A DNA stretch of 64,000 bases from Haloterrigena salifodinae. Lineage in GTDB: Archaea; Halobacteriota; Halobacteria; Halobacteriales; Natrialbaceae. The position numbers and the translations under genes are program-made. Where the stretch lies: NCBI RefSeq assembly GCF_003977755.1, contig NZ_RQWN01000003.1, positions 496,001 through 560,000 of the forward strand, read 5' to 3'. Below the pieces are notes generated by a model. It worked only from the letters and a program-made list of their open reading frames with translations, was not told the origin of the DNA and made no database searches. Positions 42,707 through 51,546 of the stretch are shown here, one piece after another (within the stretch, counting starts at the first letter, position 1; the number at the start of each line of letters is the position of its first letter).

Positions 42707-44311
42707 TCACTCGAGCGTGTACTGGTTGAACCGTCGCATCGCTGCCCGATAACAGCCGTAGCCGACGCCGCCCTCTAGAGCGAGCCAGACTAGTACGGAC
42801 GCGGCCCAACCGATGGTCGATACCGCACTGTCGCCTAACAGTAGCCGTGAACCGACGACGGCGCCGCTCCCGAGCGTCCCGAGCGACAGCACGACCATCG
42901 AGTAGATCGCAATCGCCGACAGACTCGGTGGAACCACGTTCCGCCGACGGCTGACTCGTATCGCGCCGAATCGGGGAAACTGCATACCGAGGGCGAGCGC
43001 GATCCCAATCGCAGCCGAACCGTGGACGCCGGCCCAGAGCGCCAGTCCGACTGCGATCGGCAGCGCGTATGTCGCGGCGCTGACCGCGCCGACGGTCGCG
43101 ACGAGCAGCGGGACGCCGACGATCGCGCTCATCAGCGCCGTGCCACCCACGAACTGGTGTCCGTCGACCGGCGACGCCACCGTCGCCGGTAGCGCCGCCC
43201 CGTCGTCGCCGAGCGGGTTCAGCGTCAGGCAGCCGCCGACGAACCACGAGCCGAGGAGACCGACGGCAATCGGCAGCAGCGAGCGTCCGGCCGACGTCTG
43301 TGCCAGATCGACCACCAGCCACACGCCGACGAGCAGCGGGAGGCCGAGATGCGAGACGCGCGTCAGGTCGCGTTTCGCTCGTTGTACCGATCGCCACGCG
43401 ACGTACCGCGTCGGTCGGTCGATCCGTCCTCGCAGTCGGGCGAACGGACGCGGTTGCTCACTCGTGGCCGGCGACCGTCGAACATCACCGTCCATCCCCA
43501 CGCCGTCGGTCCAGAGCTGCATCGCGAACCGCTCGGTCACCGATCCGCCTGCGAGGGCGACCACGAGTGTTCCGAGCACTGCTCCGACGACCCGATACGG
43601 GGACGCCGCGATCGGCGTCCCGACGACGAAGAGATCGGCGTACCAACTCGTCGGCAGTCTCGCGGCGAGTTCCAGGGTTGTGCTCAGTTTTGCCATCACA
43701 CCGGCGGCGGCGATCGCTCCGAGAAGGCCGAGTCCGCCGGCCACGTGCGCCGTCTTCCAGCGGGCACGGCGACTCAAGACGGCGACCACGGCGCCGACCG
43801 CGTAGCCACAGCAGACGCTGCTCGTCAGAAACAGGACGGTGGCGACCGGAACCGTCGCAATCGGAACGGCCGTGTCGGCACCGGTGACGAATCCGACACC
43901 GAGGATCCCGACGGGGAGGGCGGCGAACGCCAGCGCGCGGAGTTCTTCCGCGACGAGGACGCCGATCGTCACCGCTGACGGTCGCACGCTCGTCAGTAAC
44001 AGCGCCGGATTGTCGATATCTACGGTCCGTATCGCCGCTCGCTGCCCGAATAGCGCGGTACTCGACAGCCAGAGCAGCGTCACGAGCAGTCCGACGATCG
44101 GCGGCAGTGACGGATCGGCTCGAGCCGCGAGTTCGGCCGTTCGGCTCTGGACGACCAGCGTCATCAGTCCGAGATATAGCGTCCCGAAGAGCCCGGCTCC
44201 CGCGAGCAACGCGAGTCGAATCCGATCCCGTTTGAACGTCCGCCAATCTCGACGCACTTCGGTCCGGCCGATCCGTAGTCCGTGGGCGAGCGTCCGAAGC
44301 CGTCGTATCAT
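42707..44311 (-). CDS. Polytopic ABC-2-like membrane protein
   Basis: A 534-residue protein with at least ten hydrophobic helices. The beginning (LRIGRTEVRRDWRTFKRDRI, a basic stretch and then a helix) and the pattern of two halves with long connecting loop (about 260-310) resemble archaeal ABC-2 type permeases of export systems. There is no ATP-binding domain and no ATPase gene next to it, so either the partner is encoded elsewhere or the protein works on its own. It starts one base after the stop of the 74-residue gene. Location beside halocin C8 suggests an exporter or immunity component; this is inference. Confidence 0.75.
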   Translation of the reverse strand: MIRRLRTLAHGLRIGRTEVRRDWRTFKRDRIRLALLAGAGLFGTLYLGLMTLVVQSRTAELAARADPSLPPIVGLLVTLLWLSSTALFGQRAAIRTVDIDNPALLLTSVRPSAVTIGVLVAEELRALAFAALPVGILGVGFVTGADTAVPIATVPVATVLFLTSSVCCGYAVGAVVAVLSRRARWKTAHVAGGLGLLGAIAAAGVMAKLSTTLELAARLPTSWYADLFVVGTPIAASPYRVVGAVLGTLVVALAGGSVTERFAMQLWTDGVGMDGDVRRSPATSEQPRPFARLRGRIDRPTRYVAWRSVQRAKRDLTRVSHLGLPLLVGVWLVVDLAQTSAGRSLLPIAVGLLGSWFVGGCLTLNPLGDDGAALPATVASPVDGHQFVGGTALMSAIVGVPLLVATVGAVSAATYALPIAVGLALWAGVHGSAAIGIALALGMQFPRFGAIRVSRRRNVVPPSLSAIAIYSMVVLSLGTLGSGAVVGSRLLLGDSAVSTIGWAASVLVWLALEGGVGYGCYRAAMRRFNQYTLE

Positions 44312-44312
44312 C

Positions 44313-44537
44313 TCAGTCGGACTCGTTCGCCGAATCGTTGTACTTCAGTCCTCCGTAATAAATTGCGCCTAACACAATACTAGTACCGATCGCTTCGAGA
44401 AAGGCGGGCTCTGACCCCGTATACAGGTCGTACGCGATACTTACTGCGAAGAGGACGACTACCGCGGCAATCGCGTGTAATATGTGGTTCTCTTTCAGTT
44501 GTTGATTCAATCGTTCGAACGCGGATGCGTCTGTCAT
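44313..44537 (-). CDS. 74-residue two-helix membrane protein
   Basis: A small protein with a polar N-terminus (MTDASAFERLNQQLKENHIL), two hydrophobic helices (HAIAAVVVLFAVSIAYDLYT and LEAIGTSIVLGAIYYGGLKY) and an acidic end. Its TGA is separated by one base from the ATG of the polytopic protein, so the two are coupled in one message. A short peptide before a membrane transporter may aid assembly. No family recognised. Confidence 0.6.
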   Translation of the reverse strand: MTDASAFERLNQQLKENHILHAIAAVVVLFAVSIAYDLYTGSEPAFLEAIGTSIVLGAIYYGGLKYNDSANESD

Positions 44538-44954
44538 ATTGTTCGATGGATAGTCCGCCGTCTTCTGTCTCTCAGCCGTTGGACGGTCGACGATCTCGCT
44601 TCGGCTGGTCTCGAGAGGCGATACGACGCTTGGAGGGCGACGTTCCGCCAGCCGGTTTCGCACCTCAATCTAAAATTCACTTCTATCCCAACATATACTT
44701 TTTGTCGATCAATACAGAACGAACGTTCCGAAGTAGGGATCGAATCGGGCGAACGAACTTCTTTTCTTGGGTTTTACTACTCGTAGGCGGGTCGTTCGTC
44801 CTGCGTTCCGAGTCCGCCGAACGGTGCTCTATCGTTTCCCACCGGGCCGCTTTTCCGGGTCACCATCGTCGAAATTGTCCCTTACAGTCGCGTCCGAACG
44901 TGGCAACTCCGGACGACCTCCCCATCTTTTTACGCTGGTCGTCGTCCGTTCCCT
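44538..44954. other. Intergenic region upstream of the halocin-associated operon
   Basis: The 417-bp gap separates divergent genes. It has an AT-rich patch (about 44670-44720) and a TATA element with four T's (CATCTTTTTACG, around 44922-44933) for the gene at 44955. I see no convincing coding frame or known RNA. A lost exporter ATPase gene is not evident. Confidence 0.45.
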
Positions 44955-45608
44955 ATGACTTCCGGCCGAACGCTCGCCAACGCGATCGTCGGCGCCATCG
45001 TCGGCGTCGTGCTTTCATTCATCCCGCTCTCGCCCGTTATCGGCGGCGGTACCGCGGGTTTTCTCGAGGGATCGAACGCCAGACAGGGAGCGGTCGCCGG
45101 CGCGCTCGCGGGGGCGATCGCGTTCCTCCCGGTCGCCGGCTTCGCGATGCTCGGACTCGGAGTCCTCGGGTTCGGAATGGGGGTCGTCGCGGCGCCGATC
45201 GAGGGCTTCGCGATCGCGGCGCTGGCGATCGTCGGGTTCGGACTGATCCTGTTCCTCTACACCGTCGGCCTGTCGCTGCTCGGCGGCTACCTCGGCGCGC
45301 TGCTCGCCCGCGAGTATCCCGATCAACGGCGCCAGGCCCAGGAGACGATCGGCCTCTCCTCGGACCGTTCAGAGCGATCCCGCTCGCTCGGCGCAACCGG
45401 CTCGCGAGGCACTCGACCGGACGTGAGGGTGGATAGCGACCGCGGCCGGCGCGATCACGAACGCGACCGCGAACGCGGACGGTTCGGAACACGCGAGTCC
45501 GCGTCGGAGGCAGGGACGGAGACGAGCCCAGAAGCTGACTCCGACCTCGACTCCGACTCGAGTGCGTCGTCCGACGGTGACCGGGATACCGAATCCGAGC
45601 GGTTCTGA
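44955..45608 (+). CDS. DUF5518 membrane protein
   Basis: A 217-residue protein. Residues 1-120 form about four membrane helices rich in glycine and alanine (ANAIVGAIVGVVLSFIPLSP, GGTAGFLEG...QGAVAGALAGAIAFLPV and later LGGYLGALLARE), which is the DUF5518 pattern common in haloarchaea. The C-terminal 85 residues are a charged, disordered tail with Asp/Ser/Arg repeats. The function is unknown. A TATA element (about 44922-44933) is 27 bp before the ATG, which fits a leaderless start. Confidence 0.82.
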   Translation: MTSGRTLANAIVGAIVGVVLSFIPLSPVIGGGTAGFLEGSNARQGAVAGALAGAIAFLPVAGFAMLGLGVLGFGMGVVAAPIEGFAIAALAIVGFGLILFLYTVGLSLLGGYLGALLAREYPDQRRQAQETIGLSSDRSERSRSLGATGSRGTRPDVRVDSDRGRRDHERDRERGRFGTRESASEAGTETSPEADSDLDSDSSASSDGDRDTESERF

Positions 45609-45712
45609 CGGAGCGGACTCGAGAACGCGGTACAGCCGGCGAGGGTGCCGAGCCCCGCTCCGGCCGTCGCCGCGAGGACCTGGCGGCGTCACTCTTTCCC
45701 GTTCCCGACCGG

Positions 45713-47035
45713 TCACTCGTAGCGGAGCGCGTCGATCGGATCCGTCCGCGCCGCCCGCCAGGCCGGGTACAGGCCCGCGAAGATCCCGACGAGCACGCCG
45801 ACGACGATCGCCAGCACGACGTACTCGAGGGGGTAGACCAGCGGGAGGTCGATATACCACGCGCCCAGGTAGCCCGCGACGAGGCCCAACAGCGTGCCGA
45901 GGATCGCGCCGATGACGCCTAAAATCACCGCTTCGGCCAGAAACAGCCCCAGGATCTCCCGGTTCTGGGCCCCGACGGCTTTCATGATCCCGATCTCGCG
46001 GGTCCGTTCGGTCACCGAGACTAGCATGATGTTCGCGATGCCGACCGAGCCCACGACCAGCGAAATCGCCGCGATGCCGACGATGAAGTTCTGGAGCAGG
46101 TTCAATACGTCCTCGAGTTGCTGAAGTAACTCCGCGCTCGTCTGCAGTCGCACCTCGAGGCCGTCGTCGAGCAACGCGCTGGCGTCTGACTCCTCGCTCT
46201 CGAGGTAGCTCCGCGCGCTCTCTTTCGCCTGCTCGATCGCTGCGTCGTCGGTCGACTCCGCCTCGACGACGATCGCGAGGAACAGCGCGTCGTTCGCGTC
46301 GCTCGAGTTCCCGTCGGTCTCGGTTTCGTTCCCGTCGCTGCCGTTGTTCGCCCCGCCGGAGTCGCCGCCCGGGAACGCCGCGGCGGCGTCCTCCGTGTAG
46401 AAGGGGTCGGTCGGGACATAGACCCGCGGTGACGGCTCGAACCCTTCGAACGGGCTCAGTCCCTCGGAGCTCTCGGTGATGCCGACGACGGTGACGGTCG
46501 TCCGCTGGCCGCCCTGCAGAGCGACGGTCAACTCATCGCCGACCGAGACGTCCTCCTCGAACTGGCCGGCGACGGCCGGGTTGATGACGGCCTCGCGCTC
46601 GCCCTGTTCGAACTGCCGGCCCTCCGCGAGCCTGTTCTCCCGGATATACGACGGCCCGGCGGCTACGAGAGCGTCGCTCTGCGGCGATATCTCGCCCTCG
46701 TAGGCGAGGGCCTGCGTGGATAACGGCATGTAGCCGTAGGCCGCCTCGACCCCCTCTCGCTGTTCGATTTCGTCGAGATCGTCCTCGCTGAAGACGGGTT
46801 GGGCGCCCGCGAGCGGGCCGCCCTCGGTCTCGGGCTCGGCGGCCCAGCCGTAGACGTTGCGACGGTCGTCGGGGCTGACGTCTCCGAGTACCCCCTCCTG
46901 CAAGCTCGCGCCGAGCGTGACGAAGGCGATCACCGCCGCGATGCCGATCACGATGCCCAGCGTCGTCAGCGACGACCGCAGTTTGTGACCGCGGATCGAC
47001 CGCCACGCCAGGCGCAGACTCTCGATCGCCCGCAT
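45713..47035 (-). CDS. MacB/FtsX-type ABC transporter permease
   Basis: A 440-residue protein of the MacB-like fold with four membrane helices: one near residue 20-45 (SSLTTLGIVIGIAAVIAFVT), then a large extracytoplasmic domain (residues 50-310), and three close together at about 315-435 (FIVGIAAISLVVGSVGIANI, LGVIGAILGTLLGLVAGYLG and YVVLAIVVGVLVGIFAGLYP). It ends PAWRAARTDPIDALRYE, a conserved family tail. The extracellular domain contains an acidic, Asn/Asp-rich loop (about 220-250). The start overlaps the stop of the ATPase gene by one base. The cargo is not known; such systems export peptides, macrolides or lipoproteins, or signal through their outer domain. Confidence 0.9.
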   Translation of the reverse strand: MRAIESLRLAWRSIRGHKLRSSLTTLGIVIGIAAVIAFVTLGASLQEGVLGDVSPDDRRNVYGWAAEPETEGGPLAGAQPVFSEDDLDEIEQREGVEAAYGYMPLSTQALAYEGEISPQSDALVAAGPSYIRENRLAEGRQFEQGEREAVINPAVAGQFEEDVSVGDELTVALQGGQRTTVTVVGITESSEGLSPFEGFEPSPRVYVPTDPFYTEDAAAAFPGGDSGGANNGSDGNETETDGNSSDANDALFLAIVVEAESTDDAAIEQAKESARSYLESEESDASALLDDGLEVRLQTSAELLQQLEDVLNLLQNFIVGIAAISLVVGSVGIANIMLVSVTERTREIGIMKAVGAQNREILGLFLAEAVILGVIGAILGTLLGLVAGYLGAWYIDLPLVYPLEYVVLAIVVGVLVGIFAGLYPAWRAARTDPIDALRYE

Positions 47036-47838
47036 CAGTCGTCCGCTCCAGAATCGGTTCGGTCCCGACTCGAGGGGTCGTCCGCCTGCTGGCCCTCGCT
47101 CTCGTCGAGGATCTCGATCCGTTCGATCTTCCCGTCGAGCAGGTGGACGATCCGCTCGGCGCGTTCGGCGACGTGGCGTTCGTGGGTGACGACGATCATC
47201 GTCGTTCCGGCCTCGTGGAACTCCCCGAAGAGGTCGAGGATGTCGGCCTCCGTGTCGGTGTCTAAGTTGCCCGAGGGTTCGTCGGCCAGCACGATGGCCG
47301 GATCGTTGACCAGCGCCCGCGCGAGCGCGACCCGCTGGCGCTGCCCGCCGGAGAGTTCGTTCGGGAGGTGATCGGTCCGATCCGCGAGGCCGACCCGCTC
47401 GAGGAGTTCGCGGGCCCGCTCGCAGCGCCGTTCGCGATCGACGTTCTGGAACAGCTGCGGGAGCGCGACGTTCTCCGTGGCGGTCAGCCGAGGCATGAGG
47501 TTGAACGTCTGGAAGACGAAGCCGACTGTGGTTCCCCTGAGGGTCGTCCGTTCGCGGTCGGTCAGCGCCGCTACGTCCTCGCCGTCGACGACGACGGTGC
47601 CGGCCGTCGGCGTGTCCAGACAGCCCACGAGGTTCATTAGCGTCGACTTCCCCGAGCCGCTCGGTCCCATGATCGCGGTGTAGGACCCGCGCGGAATCTC
47701 GAGGGAGACGCCGTCTAACGCGTGGACCGGCTCACCGAGCTGGTAGGTCTTACGGACGTCCTCGAGGGCCACCGCCGTGCCGGCGTCGGCGTTGGTGGCG
47801 TCAGCGCCGGCGGCGCCCCCGGTTCCCGATGTCGCCAT
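47035..47838 (-). CDS. ABC transporter ATP-binding protein, LolD/MacB type
   Basis: A 267-residue ATPase partner of the permease downstream. It has Walker A GPSGSGKSTLMNLVG, the Q-loop within TVGFVFQTFNLMPRLTATEN, signature LSGGQRQRVALARAL, Walker B AIVLADEPSGNLD and the H-loop in IVVTHERHVAERAERIVHLL. The first 25 residues are an acidic haloarchaeal extension. The LolD family usually couples to FtsX-like permeases as found here. The stop overlaps the permease start (TGATG). Confidence 0.93.
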   Translation of the reverse strand: MATSGTGGAAGADATNADAGTAVALEDVRKTYQLGEPVHALDGVSLEIPRGSYTAIMGPSGSGKSTLMNLVGCLDTPTAGTVVVDGEDVAALTDRERTTLRGTTVGFVFQTFNLMPRLTATENVALPQLFQNVDRERRCERARELLERVGLADRTDHLPNELSGGQRQRVALARALVNDPAIVLADEPSGNLDTDTEADILDLFGEFHEAGTTMIVVTHERHVAERAERIVHLLDGKIERIEILDESEGQQADDPSSRDRTDSGADD

Positions 47839-47874
47839 AGGCGGTCGACCACGGCCCGACCGAAAAAGCTAGTA

Positions 47875-48282
47875 CTAGCGGCGGATTGCGTCCACGAACT
47901 CGAGCCAGCGCTCGTGATCGTCCAGCGTCGCCGAGCGGGCCTCGGCGCCGAACCGCTCGCGTCGGAGGCTCTTGAGGGCGTTTCGTGCGCGGTCGATCCC
48001 GACGATCGTCTCGACGAGCTCCTCGCCTTCCTCGCGATCGATGGGGGCCGACTCGAGGCGCTCGACGAGGCGTTTCCGCTCGGCTGCCAGCTCCCGCTCG
48101 GTCTCCTGGACCAGCGGCTTCGCGTCGTCGGGGATGCCTTCGACTTTCCGGGTCTCGATGAGGAACTCCTCGAGGGGAAGGTCGTCGTCGCCAACGGTGA
48201 TCGTCTCGGGGAGTTCTTGCCCGATCGTCGCGCTCTGGCGATTGACGCGCTCGATGAGGTCGCGTCGTTCAGCGGCGTTCAT
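47875..48282 (-). CDS. Conserved haloarchaeal helical protein (DUF5788-like)
   Basis: A 135-residue highly charged and mainly helical protein. The start NAAERRDLIERVNRQSATIG followed by PETITVGDDDLPLEEFLIET resembles the DUF5788 family of haloarchaea, whose function is unknown. A conserved ERLESAPIDREEGEELVETI segment and a C-terminal ARSATLDDHERWLEFVDAI follow. No membrane segment. It is 36 bp upstream of the LolD-like ATPase gene on the same strand. Confidence 0.65.
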   Translation of the reverse strand: MNAAERRDLIERVNRQSATIGQELPETITVGDDDLPLEEFLIETRKVEGIPDDAKPLVQETERELAAERKRLVERLESAPIDREEGEELVETIVGIDRARNALKSLRRERFGAEARSATLDDHERWLEFVDAIRR

Positions 48283-48343
48283 GATGGTGCGTTATTCTTG
48301 TAATATTGGTGAAATCACGATCAGCGTCCCGATCCGTCCGTTG

Positions 48344-48670
48344 CTACCAGTCGTCGCCTGTCGTCTCGTCTGACGATCCCCAATTGTCGCCTGTCGTCTC
48401 GGCTGTCCTCGACTCCTCCTCGATCACGTCGCCACGAATGATGATGTACGCAATGAGGGCGATGAGCCCGATCGGAAAGAGCAGAGCCAGCAACGCCCCG
48501 ACACCGATCGCCCAGAGCAATTCGTTGTTTCCGCGCTTCGAAGCGTCCTTGTAAACCCAGTAACCGACCCCGAGTCCGATGAGTAGTGCGATGACCCTTC
48601 CGATGAGCACGTACTCCATGCCCGGTATCTCTCCGCCGGCCTGTAAGGGCACGAGCGCGAGATCGATCAT
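48344..48670 (-). CDS. Small membrane protein with two helices and repeated acidic tail
   Basis: A 108-residue protein. It has two or three hydrophobic helices (YVLIGRVIALLIGLGVGYWV at about 19-38, and LLWAIGVGALLALLFPIGLI at about 51-70), separated by the motif YKDASKRGNNE, which is found in PLDc_N/superinfection-type small proteins. The C-terminus contains a short repeat (ETTGDNWGSSDETTGDDW). Function unknown. The ATG at 48670 is chosen (MIDLALVPLQAGG); an upstream frame adds no homology. Confidence 0.65.
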   Translation of the reverse strand: MIDLALVPLQAGGEIPGMEYVLIGRVIALLIGLGVGYWVYKDASKRGNNELLWAIGVGALLALLFPIGLIALIAYIIIRGDVIEEESRTAETTGDNWGSSDETTGDDW

Positions 48671-48837
48671 GCCACCACCTCCACTCCGAAATTCGCTCGA
48701 GCGTTGTGCCGCTGCTGGCGGCCGCAATCGTATCGATCAGTTGTTCGCGGGGATATCGTATCCATATTCGCTCTAACTGTAAGATCATAGACCGAAGATA
48801 TATTTCTTTCGTATATTACTATCTAAATAGATCGAAG

Positions 48838-48996
48838 ATGGCTATAGAATATAGTATTTGTGGGGCGCCCATGTCTGATTCTGGCGGAAATGATGGTACA
48901 AAAGCATTTGTCCGTTTTATCGGGATCTCTGTGATAGCGATCCTATTATACAAACAAAGTTTATATGTATTAAGTGAAAATAAATTAATATCGTGA
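48838..48996 (+). CDS. Candidate 52-residue membrane peptide coupled to the ABC ATPase
   Basis: Frame from ATG 48838 to TGA 48994-48996 encodes MAIEYSICGAPMSDSGGNDG followed by a hydrophobic helix (FIGISVIAILLYKQSLYVL). An AT-rich element (GTATATTACTATC, about 48811-48823) stands about 20 bp before the ATG. The stop overlaps the GTG start of the ATPase in GTGA, a typical coupled arrangement. The region is strikingly AT-rich compared with surrounding genes, so coding status is not certain; the helix and coupling favour it. Confidence 0.45.
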   Translation: MAIEYSICGAPMSDSGGNDGTKAFVRFIGISVIAILLYKQSLYVLSENKLIS

Positions 48997-49925
48997 CAAC
49001 AATCGAGCTCTCTAATGTAACGAAGCGGTACGGGTCGGAAACAGCCCTCGAGGGGCTGGATCTCACGGTCCAGTCCGGCGAGATCTACGGCTTCCTCGGC
49101 CCCAACGGCGCCGGGAAGTCGACGACGATCAATCTGATCCTGGACTTCATCCGCCCCACAACGGGCGAGGTGCGCGTCTTCGGCCTCGACGCTCGAGCGG
49201 AGACCCTCGAGATCCGCACTCGGACCGGCATCCTCCCCGAGGGCGTCGAGACTTACGACCGCCTGACCGGCCGCAAACACGTCGAGTTCGCCATCGAATC
49301 GAAAGGAGCCGACGACGACCCCGAGGCCCTGCTCGAGCGTGTCGGAATCGCCGACGCGGCCGATCGGAAGGCCGGCGGCTACTCGAAGGGGATGGCCCAG
49401 CGGCTCATGCTCGCGACAGCGCTGGTCGGCGAGCCCGACCTCCTCATTCTGGACGAGCCCTCGACGGGACTCGACCCCAACGCCGCCCGCGAGATGCGCG
49501 AGATCATCCGCGAGGAGAACCGCCGGGGCGCGACCGTCTTCTTCTCGTCGCACATCCTCGGGCAGGTCGAGGCGATCTGTGACCGCGTCGGCATCCTTCG
49601 AGACGGGCACCTCGTCGCCGAGGACACCATCGAGGGGCTCCGGGACTCGATGCCCGAACGGACTCGGCTTCGCGTCGAACTCGATCGGGTTCCCGACGAC
49701 ACGGCCGGGGCCCTCGAGGCGGTCCGGTCGGTCGACGGCGTCTCCGAGGTGTCGGCTGACGGCACGACGCTCGTCGTGACCTGCGAGAATCGGGCGAAGT
49801 CGGCCGTCCTCCGAGCGATCGAGGAGTGCGGCGTCACCGTCGACGACTTCGCGACCGACGAATCGTCGCTCGAGGAGCTGTTTATGGCGTACACCGAGGG
49901 CGACGCCCAGGGGGTGCGGCAATGA
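48993..49925 (+). CDS. ABC transporter ATP-binding protein
   Basis: A 310-residue ATPase of the CcmA/NatA type. Motifs: Walker A GPNGAGKSTTINLILDF, Q-loop in TRTGILPEGVETYDRLTGRK, signature YSKGMAQRLMLAT (SKG instead of SGG), Walker B LLILDEPSTGLDP and the H-loop FFSSHILGQVEAICDRVGIL. The start is a GTG at 48993, which overlaps the stop of a candidate small membrane peptide. A TATA-like element (TTTATATG, 48961-48968) lies about 25-30 bp upstream. It overlaps the permease start by four bases. Confidence 0.92.
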   Translation: MTTIELSNVTKRYGSETALEGLDLTVQSGEIYGFLGPNGAGKSTTINLILDFIRPTTGEVRVFGLDARAETLEIRTRTGILPEGVETYDRLTGRKHVEFAIESKGADDDPEALLERVGIADAADRKAGGYSKGMAQRLMLATALVGEPDLLILDEPSTGLDPNAAREMREIIREENRRGATVFFSSHILGQVEAICDRVGILRDGHLVAEDTIEGLRDSMPERTRLRVELDRVPDDTAGALEAVRSVDGVSEVSADGTTLVVTCENRAKSAVLRAIEECGVTVDDFATDESSLEELFMAYTEGDAQGVRQ

Positions 49926-50773
49926 GCGCGGTCACCGTCGCGAAAAAGGAGTTCGAGGACGCCGTCCGATCGCGCAAGCTGATGGTGATGACGGCGGTCT
50001 TCGCCCTGTTCACGCTCGGGGGCGCGTACCTCGGCGCGGAGTTCGGGGAGATGTTCGGCGCGGAACTCGGCGAAGGCGCGGAGACGACGATCCAACTGGT
50101 TCTCGCCCTGCAGACGCCCGCGAGCTTTCTCGTCCCGATTATCGCGCTGATGGTTAGTTACAAGGCGATCTGCGGCGAGCGCGAGAGCGGGAGCCTGAAG
50201 TTCCTGCTCGGCCTCCCGCACACGCGCAGCAACGTCGTGTTCGGGAAGGTGCTCGGCCGCTCGGCCGTCGTGGCCGCGTCGATTCTGATCGGGTTTGCCG
50301 TCGGGCTGGGCGGTCTCGTCGCCTTCGTCGGCTCCGTCTCGATCGTCGACTACCTCCTGTTTACGCTGATAACGATGCTGCTCGGCCTCGTCTACGTCTG
50401 TCTGGGGATCGGTATCTCCTCGTTGACGCGCTCGACGACCCGGGCGGCGGTCGGCGCGTTCGGACTGATCATATTCTTCTGGATCGTCTGGTCGTTCCTG
50501 CTACAGGCCCTATTGTACTACGTCGAGGGCACGCTCATTCCCGAACAGTATCCGAACTGGTACATCGGACTGGCCTCGATCTCGCCGGACGCCGCCTACG
50601 GCTCCGCGCTGGGCGCTGTCTTCGACGAATCCGCCCTTACGATGGCGAGCGCGTACGGTATTGAGGACCTCCCGATGATCGCTGAGCCGTGGTTCGGCTT
50701 CGTCTTGCTGGCGCTCTGGGCGCTCGTCCCGCTCGGACTCGGCGTCTGGCGGTTCAGTCGCACCGATCTCTGA
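49922..50773 (+). CDS. ABC-2 permease (NatB/NosY-like)
   Basis: A 283-residue membrane subunit. The cytoplasmic lead AVTVAKKEFEDAVRSRKLMV is typical of NosY/NatB-type permeases, and about six helices follow, with a hallmark CGERESGSLKFLLGLPHTRS segment (residues about 82-101) ahead of the next helices. Its start overlaps the ATPase stop in ATGA. The pair may export an unidentified compound or ion. Confidence 0.9.
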   Translation: MSAVTVAKKEFEDAVRSRKLMVMTAVFALFTLGGAYLGAEFGEMFGAELGEGAETTIQLVLALQTPASFLVPIIALMVSYKAICGERESGSLKFLLGLPHTRSNVVFGKVLGRSAVVAASILIGFAVGLGGLVAFVGSVSIVDYLLFTLITMLLGLVYVCLGIGISSLTRSTTRAAVGAFGLIIFFWIVWSFLLQALLYYVEGTLIPEQYPNWYIGLASISPDAAYGSALGAVFDESALTMASAYGIEDLPMIAEPWFGFVLLALWALVPLGLGVWRFSRTDL

Positions 50774-50838
50774 GGCGAACGACTACCGACCGACTCGAGA
50801 GTACAACGTTTTTGCCGTCGCCCCGCGCCGTAGTAGCC

Positions 50839-51546
50839 ATGAAGACGGCAGGCGGTTCCGACGCGGCGAAACGACGGGCCGGCGAACGCGCCGCCGAAGA
50901 CGTCGCGGACGGGTTCGTCGTCGGGCTCGGCACCGGTTCGACGACCGCGTACGCGATCGAGGCGCTCGGCCGGGCCGTCGACGACGGCCTCGAGATCCGG
51001 GGAATTCCGACCTCCTTCCAGTCGCGCCGACTGGCCCTCGAGGTCGGGATCGAACTGACGACGCTGGACGCGGTCGAGGGGGTCGACCTCGCGATCGACG
51101 GCGCCGATCAGGTGGCCGACGACCCCGCGGCCGACGGCTACGGCGCGCTGATCAAGGGCGGAGGCGCCGCGCACACGCGCGAGAAACTGGTCGATGCAGC
51201 GGCCGACCGATTCGTCGTCGTCGCCGACCCCTCGAAACTCGCGCCGACGCTCGAGCGATCGGTCCCGATCGAAGTCATCCCCGACGCCCACACGGTCGTC
51301 GCCGATCGCGTTCGCGATGTCGGCGGCGAGCCGACGCTCCGAGAGGCCGAGGGCAAGGACGGTCCGGTCGTGACCGATAACGGAAACCTCGTCCTCGACT
51401 GCGCGTTCGGGTCGATCGACGACCCCGAGACCCTGGCGACCCGGCTCTCGCGGCTTCCCGGCGTCGTCGAACACGGGCTGTTCGTCGGGCTGGCCGACGC
51501 GACCTACGTCGGGACGGACGACGGCGTCGAGGTTCGCGACTACTGA
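50839..51546 (+). CDS. rpiA: Ribose-5-phosphate isomerase A
   Basis: A 235-residue isomerase that converts ribose 5-phosphate and ribulose 5-phosphate. The active-site features are the phosphate-binding GLGTGSTTAYAIEAL, the conserved VDLAIDGADQVAD with catalytic aspartates, the LIKGGGAAHTREKLV lysine loop and the late VTDNGNLVLDCAFG. In haloarchaea it acts in the pentose pathway. The ATG at 50839 (MKTAGGSD) is the expected start. It converges with a membrane protein gene; the two overlap by seven bases at their ends. Confidence 0.95.
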   Translation: MKTAGGSDAAKRRAGERAAEDVADGFVVGLGTGSTTAYAIEALGRAVDDGLEIRGIPTSFQSRRLALEVGIELTTLDAVEGVDLAIDGADQVADDPAADGYGALIKGGGAAHTREKLVDAAADRFVVVADPSKLAPTLERSVPIEVIPDAHTVVADRVRDVGGEPTLREAEGKDGPVVTDNGNLVLDCAFGSIDDPETLATRLSRLPGVVEHGLFVGLADATYVGTDDGVEVRDY

